From positions 1 through 54,268 of the forward strand of contig CAMWVQ010000010.1 of assembly GCA_947177635.1 (NCBI GenBank): DNA of 54,268 nt. The letters run 5' to 3'. Shown piece after piece: positions 33,693-42,468 of this stretch. The translations under genes were made by a program, and so were the position numbers. The first letter of the stretch is position 1, and every line of letters starts with the position of its first letter. The notes below the pieces were generated by a model that was not told where the DNA came from, ran no database searches, and worked only from the letters and a program-made list of their open reading frames with translations. The DNA comes from an uncultured Porphyromonadaceae bacterium (GTDB lineage: Bacteria > Bacteroidota > Bacteroidia > Bacteroidales > Muribaculaceae).

Positions 33693-34370
33693 TCAAGAGA
33701 GTAACGCCCTGACGACCTCGAATGTTGAGCGGGGAGCGATGGTGAAGAAACTTCCGTATTGCTCGTGATGGTTCTCGACCCCGGGGGTGTCGGATACCAC
33801 GCGGATGGCCAGGAAGGGGACTTCCTTGAGGCAGCAGACCTGGGCGATGGCGCCCGACTCCATGTCGACGGCCATGGCCTCGGGCTGGACGGCCAGCACG
33901 GCTTTCAGTTCTTCGGGGGTTGAGACGAAGAGGTCGCCCGAGGCGATGAGGCCACGCTTGACAGCGGGGTTGCCGCTGACAGCCCCGAGATTGACAAGCT
34001 TGTCGCCAAGACAGGGGAAGAGCTCGGGAAGCCCCTGCACCTGCCCCCGGGCGTTGCCGGGGCCGCAATAGACGTCGTGGTAGCCGATGCGGTCGGCGAT
34101 TACGACGTCGAGTATGCCGGCGCCTTGGCCGGTGCCTCCGGCTATGCCGGTGTTGACAACCAGGTCGGGGCTGAAGCTGTCGATGAGCGAAATCGCCCCG
34201 ACGGCGGCGTTGACCTTTCCGATGCCGGTCTGCATTATGGCTACCTGGTTGCCGCCCATCCGTCCCCGGCGTATGAGGTAGCCGTTGACGGAGGTTTCTT
34301 TCATGTCTTCGACGAGGGGTAGGAGCATCTCCAGCTCGCTTCCCATCGCCACTATTATTCCGATTTTCAT
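33693..34370 (-). CDS. mtnN: 5'-methylthioadenosine/S-adenosylhomocysteine nucleosidase
   Basis: A 225-aa cytoplasmic enzyme hydrolysing methylthioadenosine and S-adenosylhomocysteine to adenine plus the thio-ribose, recycling products of polyamine and methylation metabolism. Motifs: MKIGIIVAMGSELEML at the start, NTGIAGGTGQG, AVDMESGAIAQVC containing the ribose-binding Glu, and VSDTPG with the catalytic Asp. The ATG at 34370 is chosen because it gives the family N-terminus; the upstream extension is not conserved-looking. First of a probable three-gene run with the AlbA_2 gene and uvrC. Confidence 0.93.
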   Translation of the reverse strand: MKIGIIVAMGSELEMLLPLVEDMKETSVNGYLIRRGRMGGNQVAIMQTGIGKVNAAVGAISLIDSFSPDLVVNTGIAGGTGQGAGILDVVIADRIGYHDVYCGPGNARGQVQGLPELFPCLGDKLVNLGAVSGNPAVKRGLIASGDLFVSTPEELKAVLAVQPEAMAVDMESGAIAQVCCLKEVPFLAIRVVSDTPGVENHHEQYGSFFTIAPRSTFEVVRALLS

Positions 34371-34428
34371 AAACAATTCACAGTGGATGGCGCGCGTCAC
34401 CCCGCAGGGTGTGTGCGGCGGCCGTAAA

Positions 34429-36711
34429 TCAAACGTTGATTCGGGTGGCCTTCTGGATTCCGGGAATCCTCCTGACCTTGGCGCAGAGGTCGTTGACCCC
34501 TTCGACGTCAGACACCAGCAGGGAGAGGTCGCAGGTGAAGACCTCCTTCTCGGCGCGTATGTCGAGGGCGCGTATGTTGAGGGAGAGGTGGGTGGAGATG
34601 AGCGAAATCAGCTCGTGGAGTATTCCCTGGCGGTCGATGCCCTCGATGTGGATGTGGGCCATGAAGCGTCCGCCGTTTACCTCCCAGCGGGCGGCCACGA
34701 TGCGCGGGCCGTAGGAGGCTTTCAGCACCGACGCGCGGGGGCAGTCGAGGTTGTGGACGACGACTTCGCCGTCGTCGTCGATGTAGCCCAGCACGTCGTC
34801 GCCGGGGATGGGGCTGCAGCAGTCGGCGAAGCGGAAGTTGGTTGCGCCGCTCTCGTCGTAGCGCAGTATGTAGGTCTCCTTGGTGTTGATTTTGCGTTTG
34901 GCCGGGGCCTCCGCGGTCTCTTTCGGCTCCTCCTTGTCACCCATGCCGATGAGCTTCAGCAGGAGGCGTTTTGTCTTGGAGCTTTCCTTGCGGAGGGTCT
35001 TGATGACATATTCGTTGAGGGCTATCTCGTCGTTGCCAAGCAGGTAGTAGAACTCCTCGCGGGTCTGGGCCTTGTAGAGGCCCATGACTTTAGTGATGGC
35101 CACGTTGTCATCCTTGATGTCGTTGTCGTGGAGGAACTGCTCGAACAGCAGGCGGCCTTTGGCGATGGCGGGCTGCTGGAGCTTGCGCAGGGCCTGGCGC
35201 AGGCGGGTCTTCCCTTTGGCGGTGGCCAGGAAGTCGACCCATTCCGGCTTGGGCTGCTGCGACTGGGAGGTCAGCACCTCCACCTGGTCGCCGGAGTTGA
35301 GCCGCTGGCTGAGCGGCACCAGCCGGTGGTTGACCTTCCCGGCGATGCAGTGGCAGCCGATCTGGGAGTGGAGATGGAAGGCCACGTCGAGCACCGTTGC
35401 GTTGTTGGGGAGCGTGATAAGCTCACCTTTGGGGGTGAAGACCACTATTTCCGAGGAGAAGAGGTTGAGCTTGAGGGTGTCGAGGAAGTCGAGGGCGTTG
35501 GGCTCGGGGTCGGCCAGGATGTCCTTGATGGTGTGGAGCCAGGCGTTGAGCTCCGACTCCTCGTCGCTCTCGCCTACCTTGTATTTCCAGTGGGCGGCGA
35601 AGCCCTTCTCGGCGATTTCGTCCATGCGCCGCGAACGAATCTGCACCTCCACCCAGTTGCCGTCGGGGCCCATCACGGTCAGGTGGAGGGCCTGGTAGCC
35701 GTTGGCCTTGGGGTTGGAGATCCAGTCGCGGGTGCGGTCGGGATGGAGGCGGTATATGTCGGTGATGGTGGAGTAAATCTGCCAGCAGATGCTTTTCTCC
35801 TTGGCGGGGTCGTCGCAGTCGAAGATGATGCGGGCGGCGTAGAGGTCATAGACCTCCTCGAAGGGTATGTGTTTGGTCTCCATCTTGTTCCAGATGGAGT
35901 AGACCGACTTGACCCTCGCCTTTGCGCTGTATTTGAGGCCCATGGCGTCGAGACGCTCGCGTATGGGGGCGGCGAAGTCGTTGTAGATGTCGGTGCGGTG
36001 TTTCTCGCTGTCGGCGATTAGGCGCGATATGCGGTCGAATGCCTCGGGATGCTCATATTTGAAGCTGAGGTTCTCGAGTTCGGTCTTGATTTCGAAGAGT
36101 CCCAGGCGGTGGGCCAGGGGGGCGTAGATGTAGAGTGTCTCCCCGGCGATTTTGTATTGCTTGTTGGGGGCCATTGAGCCGAGGGTGCGCATGTTGTGGA
36201 GACGGTCGGCCATCTTGATGAGCACCACCCGTATGTCCTCGCTCATGGTGAGCAGGAGCTTGCGGAAGTTCTCGGCCTGCACCGAGGCTTTGTCGCCGAA
36301 TATCCCTCCGGATATTTTCGTCAGCCCGGCCACGAGCTGGGCTATCTTCTTGCCGAAGTTCTGCTCGATGTCCTCGACGGTGTAGTCGGTGTCCTCCACG
36401 ACGTCGTGGAGCAGGGCGGCGCATATCGAGGTTGAACCCAGCCCGATTTCCTGGCTGGCGATTTTCGCCACGGCTATGGGGTGGAGGATGTATGGCTCCC
36501 CGGAGCGTCTGCGTATGCCGCTGTGTGCCTCCCTGGCGAAGCGGTAGGCGCGCTCTATGATTTCGACCTTCTTGCGGTGGTTTGAGGCGAGGTATCCGTC
36601 AAGCACCTCCCTGAAGGCGGCTTCTATAATCCGGTCTTCTTCGGGGGTGGTGAAACTGTTGCGCGTAGACGGCTTGGCCGGAACGGAGGGGTTGGTATTT
36701 TCGTGCGACAT
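34429..36711 (-). CDS. Bifunctional (p)ppGpp synthetase/hydrolase, RelA/SpoT family
   Basis: A 760-aa Rel-type stringent-response protein. N-terminal HD hydrolase domain (HPIAVAKIA..., ALLHDVVEDTDYT), synthetase domain (YQALHLTVMGPDGNWVEVQIRS), TGS domain (VFTPKGELITLPNNATVLDVAF), a zinc-finger/helical region with CCSPIPGDDVLGY, and a C-terminal ACT domain. Both catalytic domains look intact, so it can make and degrade the alarmone. The ATG at 36711 is preferred; the longer frame adds 23 residues of unlikely sequence. Divergent from upp. Confidence 0.96.
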   Translation of the reverse strand: MSHENTNPSVPAKPSTRNSFTTPEEDRIIEAAFREVLDGYLASNHRKKVEIIERAYRFAREAHSGIRRRSGEPYILHPIAVAKIASQEIGLGSTSICAALLHDVVEDTDYTVEDIEQNFGKKIAQLVAGLTKISGGIFGDKASVQAENFRKLLLTMSEDIRVVLIKMADRLHNMRTLGSMAPNKQYKIAGETLYIYAPLAHRLGLFEIKTELENLSFKYEHPEAFDRISRLIADSEKHRTDIYNDFAAPIRERLDAMGLKYSAKARVKSVYSIWNKMETKHIPFEEVYDLYAARIIFDCDDPAKEKSICWQIYSTITDIYRLHPDRTRDWISNPKANGYQALHLTVMGPDGNWVEVQIRSRRMDEIAEKGFAAHWKYKVGESDEESELNAWLHTIKDILADPEPNALDFLDTLKLNLFSSEIVVFTPKGELITLPNNATVLDVAFHLHSQIGCHCIAGKVNHRLVPLSQRLNSGDQVEVLTSQSQQPKPEWVDFLATAKGKTRLRQALRKLQQPAIAKGRLLFEQFLHDNDIKDDNVAITKVMGLYKAQTREEFYYLLGNDEIALNEYVIKTLRKESSKTKRLLLKLIGMGDKEEPKETAEAPAKRKINTKETYILRYDESGATNFRFADCCSPIPGDDVLGYIDDDGEVVVHNLDCPRASVLKASYGPRIVAARWEVNGGRFMAHIHIEGIDRQGILHELISLISTHLSLNIRALDIRAEKEVFTCDLSLLVSDVEGVNDLCAKVRRIPGIQKATRINV

Positions 36712-36808
36712 GGCTTCGGTATTTTGTGGATCCGTCGGGAGACTTGCTCTGCGGGGGTGTTTTTGGAGGAATTTCCACAAAAATAGTAAATTTCCTCGGA
36801 AAAATCGC

Positions 36809-36816
36809 TAACTTTG
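36809..36816 (+). promoter_or_regulatory. -7 box of upp
   Basis: TAACTTTG, 23 nt upstream of the upp ATG. The -33 region (about 36785) lacks an exact TTTG. Confidence 0.5.
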
Positions 36817-36839
36817 AGTTCCTAAACATAAAAACCACC

Positions 36840-37508
36840 ATGAAAGTTGTAAATTTTGCCGAGACCCCCTCGCTTGTCAGCCAGTATATGACCGAATTGC
36901 GGGACGTTGACATCCAGGGAGATATGCTCAGGTTCCGCCGCAATCTCGAAAGAATCGGCGAAATCATGGCTTACGAGATATCGAAGACACTGGAATACCG
37001 CGAGCGCGAGGTGCAGACCCCGCTGGCGAAGACCGCCAGCCTGGAGCTGGCCACGCCGCTTGTGCTGGCCACGATTTTCCGTGCGGGTGTGCCGTTCCAC
37101 CAGGGTTTCCTCAACTATTTCGACCATTCGGAGAACGCCTTCGTGTCGGCCTACCGCCGCTACAAGGAGAAGACATACAAAGACCACGACGACTTCGATG
37201 TCTGCATCGAGTATCTGGCCTCGCCGTCGATTGAGGGGAAGACCCTCGTGCTGGCCGACCCGATGCTCGCCACCGGGGCGTCGATGGAGCTGAGCTACCG
37301 CGCGTTGCTGACAAAGGGGACGCCGGCCCACATACATGTGGCGTCGGTCATCGCCTCGCAGCAGGCCGTCGACTTCATCCGCAGCCGTTTCCCCCAGGAT
37401 AAGACCACGGTCTGGATTGGCGCGATTGACCCTGAAATCAATTCCCACTCATATATTGTCCCCGGCCTGGGAGACGCCGGCGACCTCGCCTACGGCACCA
37501 AGGACTGA
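36840..37508 (+). CDS. upp: Uracil phosphoribosyltransferase
   Basis: The 222-aa pyrimidine salvage enzyme that makes UMP from uracil and PRPP. Motifs: the PRPP-binding loop DPMLATGAS (about 138-146) and the uracil-binding YIVPGLGDAGDLAYG at the C-terminus. The start at 36840 follows a -7 box by 23 nt; an upstream in-frame ATG is rejected because it lies before that promoter. Its only near neighbours are relA/spoT (divergent) and carboxynorspermidine synthase downstream. Confidence 0.94.
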   Translation: MKVVNFAETPSLVSQYMTELRDVDIQGDMLRFRRNLERIGEIMAYEISKTLEYREREVQTPLAKTASLELATPLVLATIFRAGVPFHQGFLNYFDHSENAFVSAYRRYKEKTYKDHDDFDVCIEYLASPSIEGKTLVLADPMLATGASMELSYRALLTKGTPAHIHVASVIASQQAVDFIRSRFPQDKTTVWIGAIDPEINSHSYIVPGLGDAGDLAYGTKD

Positions 37509-37562
37509 CCCCCTGATTTGATAAGATTTGTCAAAAGAGAGGGCAATTAGTTTTTTTTTTGC

Positions 37563-37570
37563 TAATTTTG
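37563..37570 (+). promoter_or_regulatory. -7 box upstream of carboxynorspermidine synthase
   Basis: TAATTTTG preceded by a T-rich tract; -33 element weak. It predicts a leader of about 80 nt. Confidence 0.45.
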
Positions 37571-37659
37571 CGTTTTTAAGGTGGCTGTCGCGCGGCCATT
37601 GCGAGCGGCGCGGCTGTTACTGTATGAGTAAAGAATCATTCCCAACCCGATAATTGAAA

Positions 37660-38892
37660 ATGGCAAAAGTTGTTATCATTGGCGTCGGAGGTGTCGGCAC
37701 AGTGGCCGCCCACAAGTGCGCCCAGAACCCCGAGGTGTTCACAGAGATAGTCCTCGCCTCGCGCCGGCGTGAGAAATGCGACGCGGTGAAGGAGGCCATC
37801 CTCAGCGAGGCCGCCAAGCATGGCCGCAAGGCCCCGGTGATCGAGACCGACCGCGTCGACGCCGACTCGGTGGAGGAGCTTTGCGCCCTGTTGCGCCGTC
37901 ACAATCCCGACCTGGTGATGAACCTGGCGTTGCCTTATCAGGATCTCACCATCATGGACGCCTGCCTCGAATGCGGGGTGAGCTACCTCGACACGGCCAA
38001 CTATGAGCCGCGCGACGTGGCCCATTTCGAGTACTCCTGGCAGTGGGCCTACCGCGAGAAGTTCGAGAAGGCCGGTCTGACGGCCATCCTCGGCTGCGGG
38101 TTCGACCCGGGTGTCTCCGGGGTGTTCACCGCGTATGCCGCCAAGCATTACTTCTCGGAGATGGAGACCCTTGACATCGTGGACTGCAACGCAGGTAACC
38201 ACGGGAAGGCCTTCGCCACCAACTTCAACCCCGAAATCAACATACGCGAGATTACCCAGAACGGCCGTTACTGGCAGGAGGGGCAGTGGGTGACCACCGG
38301 CCCGCTGGAGGTTCACGCCCCCCTGACCTATCCCCGCATCGGCGAGCGCGAGAGCTACCTGCTCTACCATGAGGAGCTGGAGTCGCTTGTCCAGAACTTC
38401 CCGACCATCCGCCGCGCCCGTTTCTGGATGACTTTCGGCCAGGAATACCTGACCCACCTGCGTGTGATACAGGACATAGGCATGGCCCGCATCGACGAAA
38501 TCGAGTACAACGGCCAGAAAATCGTGCCCCTGCAGTTCCTCAAGGCAGTGCTGCCCAACCCCCAGGACCTCGGCGAGAACTACACCGGGGAGACTTCCAT
38601 CGGATGCCGCATCTCAGGCAAGGGGAAGGATGGCAAGGACATGACATATTACATCTTCAACAACTGTTCACACTCGGAGGCATACAAGGAGACCGGCATG
38701 CAGGCCGTCAGCTACACCACCGGTGTGCCCGCGATGATAGGCGCGATGATGTTCCTGACCGGAAAATGGAACAAACCGGGCGTCCACAATGTTGAAGAGT
38801 TTGACCCCGATCCTTTCATGGAGCAGCTTCCGCTGCAGGGCCTCCCCTGGGAGGAAATCGTGAACGGCCCCATCGAGGTTGACAAGTATTAA
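37660..38892 (+). CDS. Carboxynorspermidine synthase (saccharopine dehydrogenase family)
   Basis: A 410-aa NAD(P)H-dependent enzyme condensing an amine (such as diaminopropane or putrescine) with aspartate semialdehyde in the alternative spermidine/norspermidine route. The N-terminal Rossmann motif is GVGGVGTVAAHK, and the GCGFDPGVSGVF and NCSHSEAYKETGMQAVSYTTG segments are typical of this branch of the saccharopine dehydrogenase family. The ATG at 37660 is used; a TTG two codons earlier is unlikely. The decarboxylase nspC is not adjacent. deoC follows 24 nt later on the same strand, so read-through is plausible. Confidence 0.9.
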   Translation: MAKVVIIGVGGVGTVAAHKCAQNPEVFTEIVLASRRREKCDAVKEAILSEAAKHGRKAPVIETDRVDADSVEELCALLRRHNPDLVMNLALPYQDLTIMDACLECGVSYLDTANYEPRDVAHFEYSWQWAYREKFEKAGLTAILGCGFDPGVSGVFTAYAAKHYFSEMETLDIVDCNAGNHGKAFATNFNPEINIREITQNGRYWQEGQWVTTGPLEVHAPLTYPRIGERESYLLYHEELESLVQNFPTIRRARFWMTFGQEYLTHLRVIQDIGMARIDEIEYNGQKIVPLQFLKAVLPNPQDLGENYTGETSIGCRISGKGKDGKDMTYYIFNNCSHSEAYKETGMQAVSYTTGVPAMIGAMMFLTGKWNKPGVHNVEEFDPDPFMEQLPLQGLPWEEIVNGPIEVDKY

Positions 38893-38916
38893 CCCTAAAA
38901 CCTTAAAAAACAAGTT

Positions 38917-39804
38917 ATGGCTGAAGACAAATACCGCGAGGCCATCAAACGCTCCGCAGTGACCGCTGACGATGCTTTCGTCACCGCCGAGGTGAAGCGC
39001 ATACTCGACGAGAACCTCGTGAAAAACTCAAACGAGGAGGTCTACAAGTTCCTCTTCAACTGTATCGACCTGACCACGCTGCAGTCGACCGACTCCCCCC
39101 GTTCGGTTGCCGACTTCACCGAGAAGGTCAACCAGTTCGAGACCGAGCACCCCGAGATGCCCAACGTTGCCGCAATCTGCGTCTACCCCAACTTCGCCCA
39201 GGTTGTGAGAGCCGTCCTGGAGGTCTCCGAGGTTGAAATCGCCTGTGTCTCGGGTGGCTTCCCCTCGTCGCAGACTTTCCCCGAGGTGAAGGTGGCCGAG
39301 ACCGCGCTGGCCGTTGACGGTGGTGCCGACGAAATCGACATCGTGCTCAATGTGGGCAATTATCTCGACGGCGACTACCAGGAGGTCTGCGACGAAATCG
39401 CAGAGCTGAAGGAGGCATGCCGCGAGGCCCGTCTGAAGGTGATTCTTGAGACCGGCGCGCTCAAGACCGCCGAGAACATCCGCAACGCGTCGATTCTCTC
39501 GATGTACTCGGGCGCGGATTTCATCAAGACCTCGACCGGCAAGGAGTATCCCGGCGCGAGCCATTTCGCCGCCTATGTGATGATGCATGCCATCAAGGAA
39601 TATTACGAGCAGACCGGCCGCATGGTGGGCTTCAAGCCTGCCGGAGGTGTACGCACCCCCGAGGATGCTGTCGGCTATTACTGCCTGGCCAAGGAAATCC
39701 TCGGAGAGAAGTGGCTCACCAACGAGTACTTCCGCATCGGTGCTTCCGGCCTGGCCAACAACCTGCTGACCGCCATCTTCGGCACCGAGACCAAGTTCTT
39801 CTGA
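38917..39804 (+). CDS. deoC: Deoxyribose-phosphate aldolase
   Basis: A 295-aa class I aldolase cleaving 2-deoxyribose 5-phosphate to acetaldehyde and glyceraldehyde 3-phosphate in deoxynucleoside catabolism. The Schiff-base lysine lies in FIKTSTGKEYPGA and the second active-site lysine in GFKPAGGVRTPEDA; VLNVGNYLDGD carries the catalytic Asp region. Longer than the ~250-aa short form but within the range of the E. coli-like long form. Follows carboxynorspermidine synthase by 24 nt. A perfect hairpin lies just downstream. Confidence 0.95.
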   Translation: MAEDKYREAIKRSAVTADDAFVTAEVKRILDENLVKNSNEEVYKFLFNCIDLTTLQSTDSPRSVADFTEKVNQFETEHPEMPNVAAICVYPNFAQVVRAVLEVSEVEIACVSGGFPSSQTFPEVKVAETALAVDGGADEIDIVLNVGNYLDGDYQEVCDEIAELKEACREARLKVILETGALKTAENIRNASILSMYSGADFIKTSTGKEYPGASHFAAYVMMHAIKEYYEQTGRMVGFKPAGGVRTPEDAVGYYCLAKEILGEKWLTNEYFRIGASGLANNLLTAIFGTETKFF

Positions 39805-39812
39805 TTCCCACA

Positions 39813-39848
39813 CCGTCAGGGGCGGCACAGTCAAGCCGCCCCTGACGG
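39813..39848 (+). terminator. Hairpin downstream of deoC
   Basis: Perfect 14-nt arms CCGTCAGGGGCGGC / GCCGCCCCTGACGG around an 8-nt loop, 8 nt after the deoC stop. There is no T-run but the stem is strong. Confidence 0.7.
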
Positions 39849-39892
39849 AACCCATATCCCATCTTTCCACCCAATCGTTACTCACCGCACAT

Positions 39893-40519
39893 ATGGAATA
39901 CTGGACCATAATCGACGACCGTCACGCCGGCCCCTACACTGCCGACGAGTTAATCGGAATGGGCGTCAAGCCTGATTCCCCCGTCTGGACTTCGGGGCTG
40001 CCCGACTGGGTGGAAGCCTCTGAGATTGAAGAACTGAGATTGGCGATGGAGCTGCGCGACCGGAAGACGCAGTCTCCGGCTGATGTTTTCGCCGGGGGTG
40101 AACCTGCCGCCGCCGCGCAGCCTGTTCAGCAGGAGCCGCAACCGCAACCCGCCGCTCCCGCTCAGCAGGCATTCACGCAGCCGGAGGCTCCCATGCAGCA
40201 GCCTTATGCCACTGAGCCCCGGCCTATGGCCCCGGCTCCGCAGTCTGCCCCGCAATGGGAGTGGCAGCAGGAGCCGACGGTGCCCGATGAACCTTGCCCG
40301 CCCGCATATCTGGTGTGGTCGATCATAGTGACGATACTCTGCTGTCAGGTGATCGGCATCGCGGCCATCATCTGTTCGGCCCAGACAAAGCAGGCTTACG
40401 GCAGGGGTAATATCGCCAAGGCGAAAAAGATGTCGGAATGGGCGCAGTGGCTGATTATCGTCTCCATCGTCATGGGGCTGCTGGCGTTGCCGGTGCAGCT
40501 CGCCTTCATGGGCATCTGA
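39893..40519 (+). CDS. GYF_2-CD225/dispanin fusion membrane protein
   Basis: A 208-aa protein. Residues 1-50 form a GYF_2 (DUF4339) domain (WTIIDDRHAGPYTADELIGMGVKPDSPVWTSGLPDW), a likely peptide-binding module. A Pro/Gln-rich linker (about 65-135) follows, then a CD225/dispanin-type membrane region (about 138-208) with two hydrophobic segments and the usual PPAYLVWSIIVTILCCQVIGI and AKKMSEWA motifs. The linker and the interaction domain suggest a membrane adaptor; function unknown. DUF2752 follows 1 nt after its stop. Confidence 0.88.
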   Translation: MEYWTIIDDRHAGPYTADELIGMGVKPDSPVWTSGLPDWVEASEIEELRLAMELRDRKTQSPADVFAGGEPAAAAQPVQQEPQPQPAAPAQQAFTQPEAPMQQPYATEPRPMAPAPQSAPQWEWQQEPTVPDEPCPPAYLVWSIIVTILCCQVIGIAAIICSAQTKQAYGRGNIAKAKKMSEWAQWLIIVSIVMGLLALPVQLAFMGI

Positions 40520-40520
40520 G

Positions 40521-40907
40521 GTGAAGTCTCAGGGAGTCACCGGGCGCAATATGCTGATGCTCGCCGGGGCGGTGGCCGCGTTGGTGGCCTATGTAATCTT
40601 CTGCGTCTACGGCGGGGCGATGCCGCGTTGCCCTTTCAAATGGGTCACAGGCCTTGACTGCCCGGGATGCGGGTCGCAGCGCGCCTTGAGGGCGTTGCTT
40701 TCGGGGCATCCGCTAGAGGCGTGGGGCTACAACCTGATTCTGCCTCCCGTGATGGTGTATCTCGCGGCGATTCTGCTGTTGCCGCTCTTCAGGGGGCGGG
40801 CGGCCTCAAGGGCACACACTGCCCTTACCTCGGCCGCGGCCATATGGACGCTGCTGGCGGTGGTGGTGGCGTGGTGGATAATCCGCAACATCCCTGTTTG
40901 GGGGTAA
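40521..40907 (+). CDS. DUF2752 membrane protein
   Basis: A 128-aa protein with about three hydrophobic segments and the DUF2752 signature CPGCGSQRALRALLSGH (about residues 49-65). A GTG start at 40521 directly follows the upstream TGA (1 nt apart) and is preferred over internal ATGs for coupling; the exact start is uncertain. In Bacteroidetes, DUF2752 genes often accompany CD225/GYF_2 proteins, so these two probably act together at the membrane (association from memory, function unknown). Confidence 0.85.
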   Translation: MKSQGVTGRNMLMLAGAVAALVAYVIFCVYGGAMPRCPFKWVTGLDCPGCGSQRALRALLSGHPLEAWGYNLILPPVMVYLAAILLLPLFRGRAASRAHTALTSAAAIWTLLAVVVAWWIIRNIPVWG

Positions 40908-40925
40908 ATGTATTGAAACAAGATT

Positions 40926-41468
40926 ATGAGAATTGCAGTATATTGCTCGGCCCGTCCGAACATCCCCGCGAGCTTTCACGAAGATGCCCGCTCATTCGGC
41001 AAATGGATCGGTGACAACGGCCACACACTCGTCTATGGTGGGCTGAGATACAGTATGATGCGCGATGTGGCTCAGGCCGCCGCTGATGCCGGAGCGAAAG
41101 TGATGGGGATTGTCCCCGAATCGAGAATCGCCGACCAGCACCCCGCCAACACCGTCAGCCTGCTGGTTCCCGACCTCCACGAGCGGAAACAGATGATGGA
41201 GGAGAACGCCGACGTGTTCGTGGCCCTTGAAGGTGGCATTGGCACGCTCGATGAGGTCTTCTCTGCCCTCGCATCCTCCACTTTCTTCAAGCAGCCGAAG
41301 GAGATACACCTGCTCGACCGCGACGGGCTGTACGCCCCCCTGCGTCAACTTATGGAGAAGATGGAGCAAACGGGTCTCGCAACCCCTCCGGCCACGGAAA
41401 TGCTCCAATTCCATCCCGATCTGGAGTCGCTGACCGACTCACTCACACAACTCTCCAAAAACCTCTGA
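40926..41468 (+). CDS. LOG family (TIGR00730) Rossmann-fold protein
   Basis: A 180-aa protein of the LOG/lysine-decarboxylase-like family, phosphoribohydrolases releasing the base from nucleoside 5'-monophosphates (family knowledge). The frame matches throughout (VYGGLRYSMMRDVAQAAADAGAKVMGIVP, MMEENADVFVALEGGIGTLDEVF). The usual PGGxGTxxE motif is EGGIGTLDE here and GGGxxGLMG is GGLRYSMM. The second difference affects the phosphate-binding glycines, so this could be a divergent subfamily or a protein with altered activity. Operon-like with the adenosyltransferase gene, 2 nt downstream. Confidence 0.88.
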   Translation: MRIAVYCSARPNIPASFHEDARSFGKWIGDNGHTLVYGGLRYSMMRDVAQAAADAGAKVMGIVPESRIADQHPANTVSLLVPDLHERKQMMEENADVFVALEGGIGTLDEVFSALASSTFFKQPKEIHLLDRDGLYAPLRQLMEKMEQTGLATPPATEMLQFHPDLESLTDSLTQLSKNL

Positions 41469-41470
41469 TT

Positions 41471-42019
41471 ATGAAAATCTACACCCGCACCGGCGATGCC
41501 GGTCAGACCTCGCTCGTAGGTGGAAAACGTGTCAGCAAATCTTCCGTCAGACTCGAATCCTACGGTACTGTCGATGAACTGAACTCCCACCTGGGGCTGC
41601 TGGCCCTCTCGGCCGACGCTGTCGACCCAGAATCGGCGGCTTTCATCCGCGCTGTCCAGAACCGCCTGTTCAACCTCGGCGCTTACCTCGCCACAGAAAA
41701 CACCGACATCTCCATCCCTCCCTCAGGCATCACCCCCGGTGAAATCGAGGCAATCGAGAAGGAGATAGACCGCATAGAGGCGTCGCTTCCCCCCCTGAAA
41801 GCGTTCATCCTGCCCGGCGGATGCCAGGGAGCATGCCAGGCCAACATCGCCCGCACCGTCTGCCGCCGCGCCGAACGCCGCGTCATCGCCCTGTCTGAGA
41901 CCGTCCCAGTAAACCCCCTCGCCATCGGCTACCTCAACCGCCTGAGCGACTACCTGTTTGACCTCGGCCGCCATCTCAACAACCTCACCTCCACCCCCGA
42001 ACAGGAGTGGCGTCCCTGA
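41471..42019 (+). CDS. Cob(I)yrinic acid a,c-diamide adenosyltransferase, PduO type
   Basis: A 182-aa enzyme transferring the adenosyl group of ATP to cobalamin. Motifs: MKIYTRTGDAGQTSLVGGKRV at the N-terminus (ATP-binding), YGTVDELNSHLG, and CQANIARTVCRRAERR (helical core with the conserved Arg cluster). Full length. It begins 2 nt after the LOG stop. No cobalamin riboswitch is seen upstream. Confidence 0.93.
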   Translation: MKIYTRTGDAGQTSLVGGKRVSKSSVRLESYGTVDELNSHLGLLALSADAVDPESAAFIRAVQNRLFNLGAYLATENTDISIPPSGITPGEIEAIEKEIDRIEASLPPLKAFILPGGCQGACQANIARTVCRRAERRVIALSETVPVNPLAIGYLNRLSDYLFDLGRHLNNLTSTPEQEWRP

Positions 42020-42195
42020 CCTGCCCAACAAAAAATCTCCCCGACATAATAAAAGAAGAATAATCACGTTTAACGAAAACAAACGCGGCAGTGACAGCAC
42101 CCTCTCCGGTGTCACCCTCCCGGTCATCGGCCCCATCGCGCCGCATACCGTCCCAAAGAATTAACTTAACCAAACCCTCATAGATTCAGACAGCT

Positions 42196-42417
42196 ATGTA
42201 TTGGACACTTGAACTCGCATCAAAACTCGAAGACGCACCCTGGCCCGCAACCCGTGAAGAGCTCATCGACTACGCCCAGCGCAGCGGCGCCCCCCTCGAA
42301 GTCATCGAGAACCTCCAGGAAATCGAAGACGAAGGTGAACCCTACGAATCCATCGAAGACATCTGGCCCGACTACCCCTCCAAAGAGGACTTCTTCTTCA
42401 ACGAGGAGGAGTATTGA
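42196..42417 (+). CDS. DUF2795 family small acidic protein
   Basis: A 73-aa protein with the DUF2795 signature (MYWTLELASKLEDAPWPATREELIDYAQRSG; NLQEIEDEGE ... YESIEDIWPDYP). Very acidic, cytoplasmic, function unknown; members are common in Bacteroidetes. It is the last gene of clear chromosome character before the island; its stop (42415-42417) is 50 nt before the direct repeats. Confidence 0.85.
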   Translation: MYWTLELASKLEDAPWPATREELIDYAQRSGAPLEVIENLQEIEDEGEPYESIEDIWPDYPSKEDFFFNEEEY

Positions 42418-42468
42418 ACTAAAATTTCAATATAAATACCTGATAATCAATGGCTGAGCAAAATATGA

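Noticed and set aside
34285-36021. 578-aa plus-strand open frame opposite relA/spoT
   Set aside because: It is antisense to the clear Rel protein and its translation is low-complexity Val/Gly/Leu/Glu-rich, typical of a shadow in GC-rich DNA.
41300-41470. Cobalamin riboswitch upstream of the adenosyltransferase gene
   Set aside because: The space upstream is coding (LOG gene) and only 2 nt separate the genes; no B12 box was seen.
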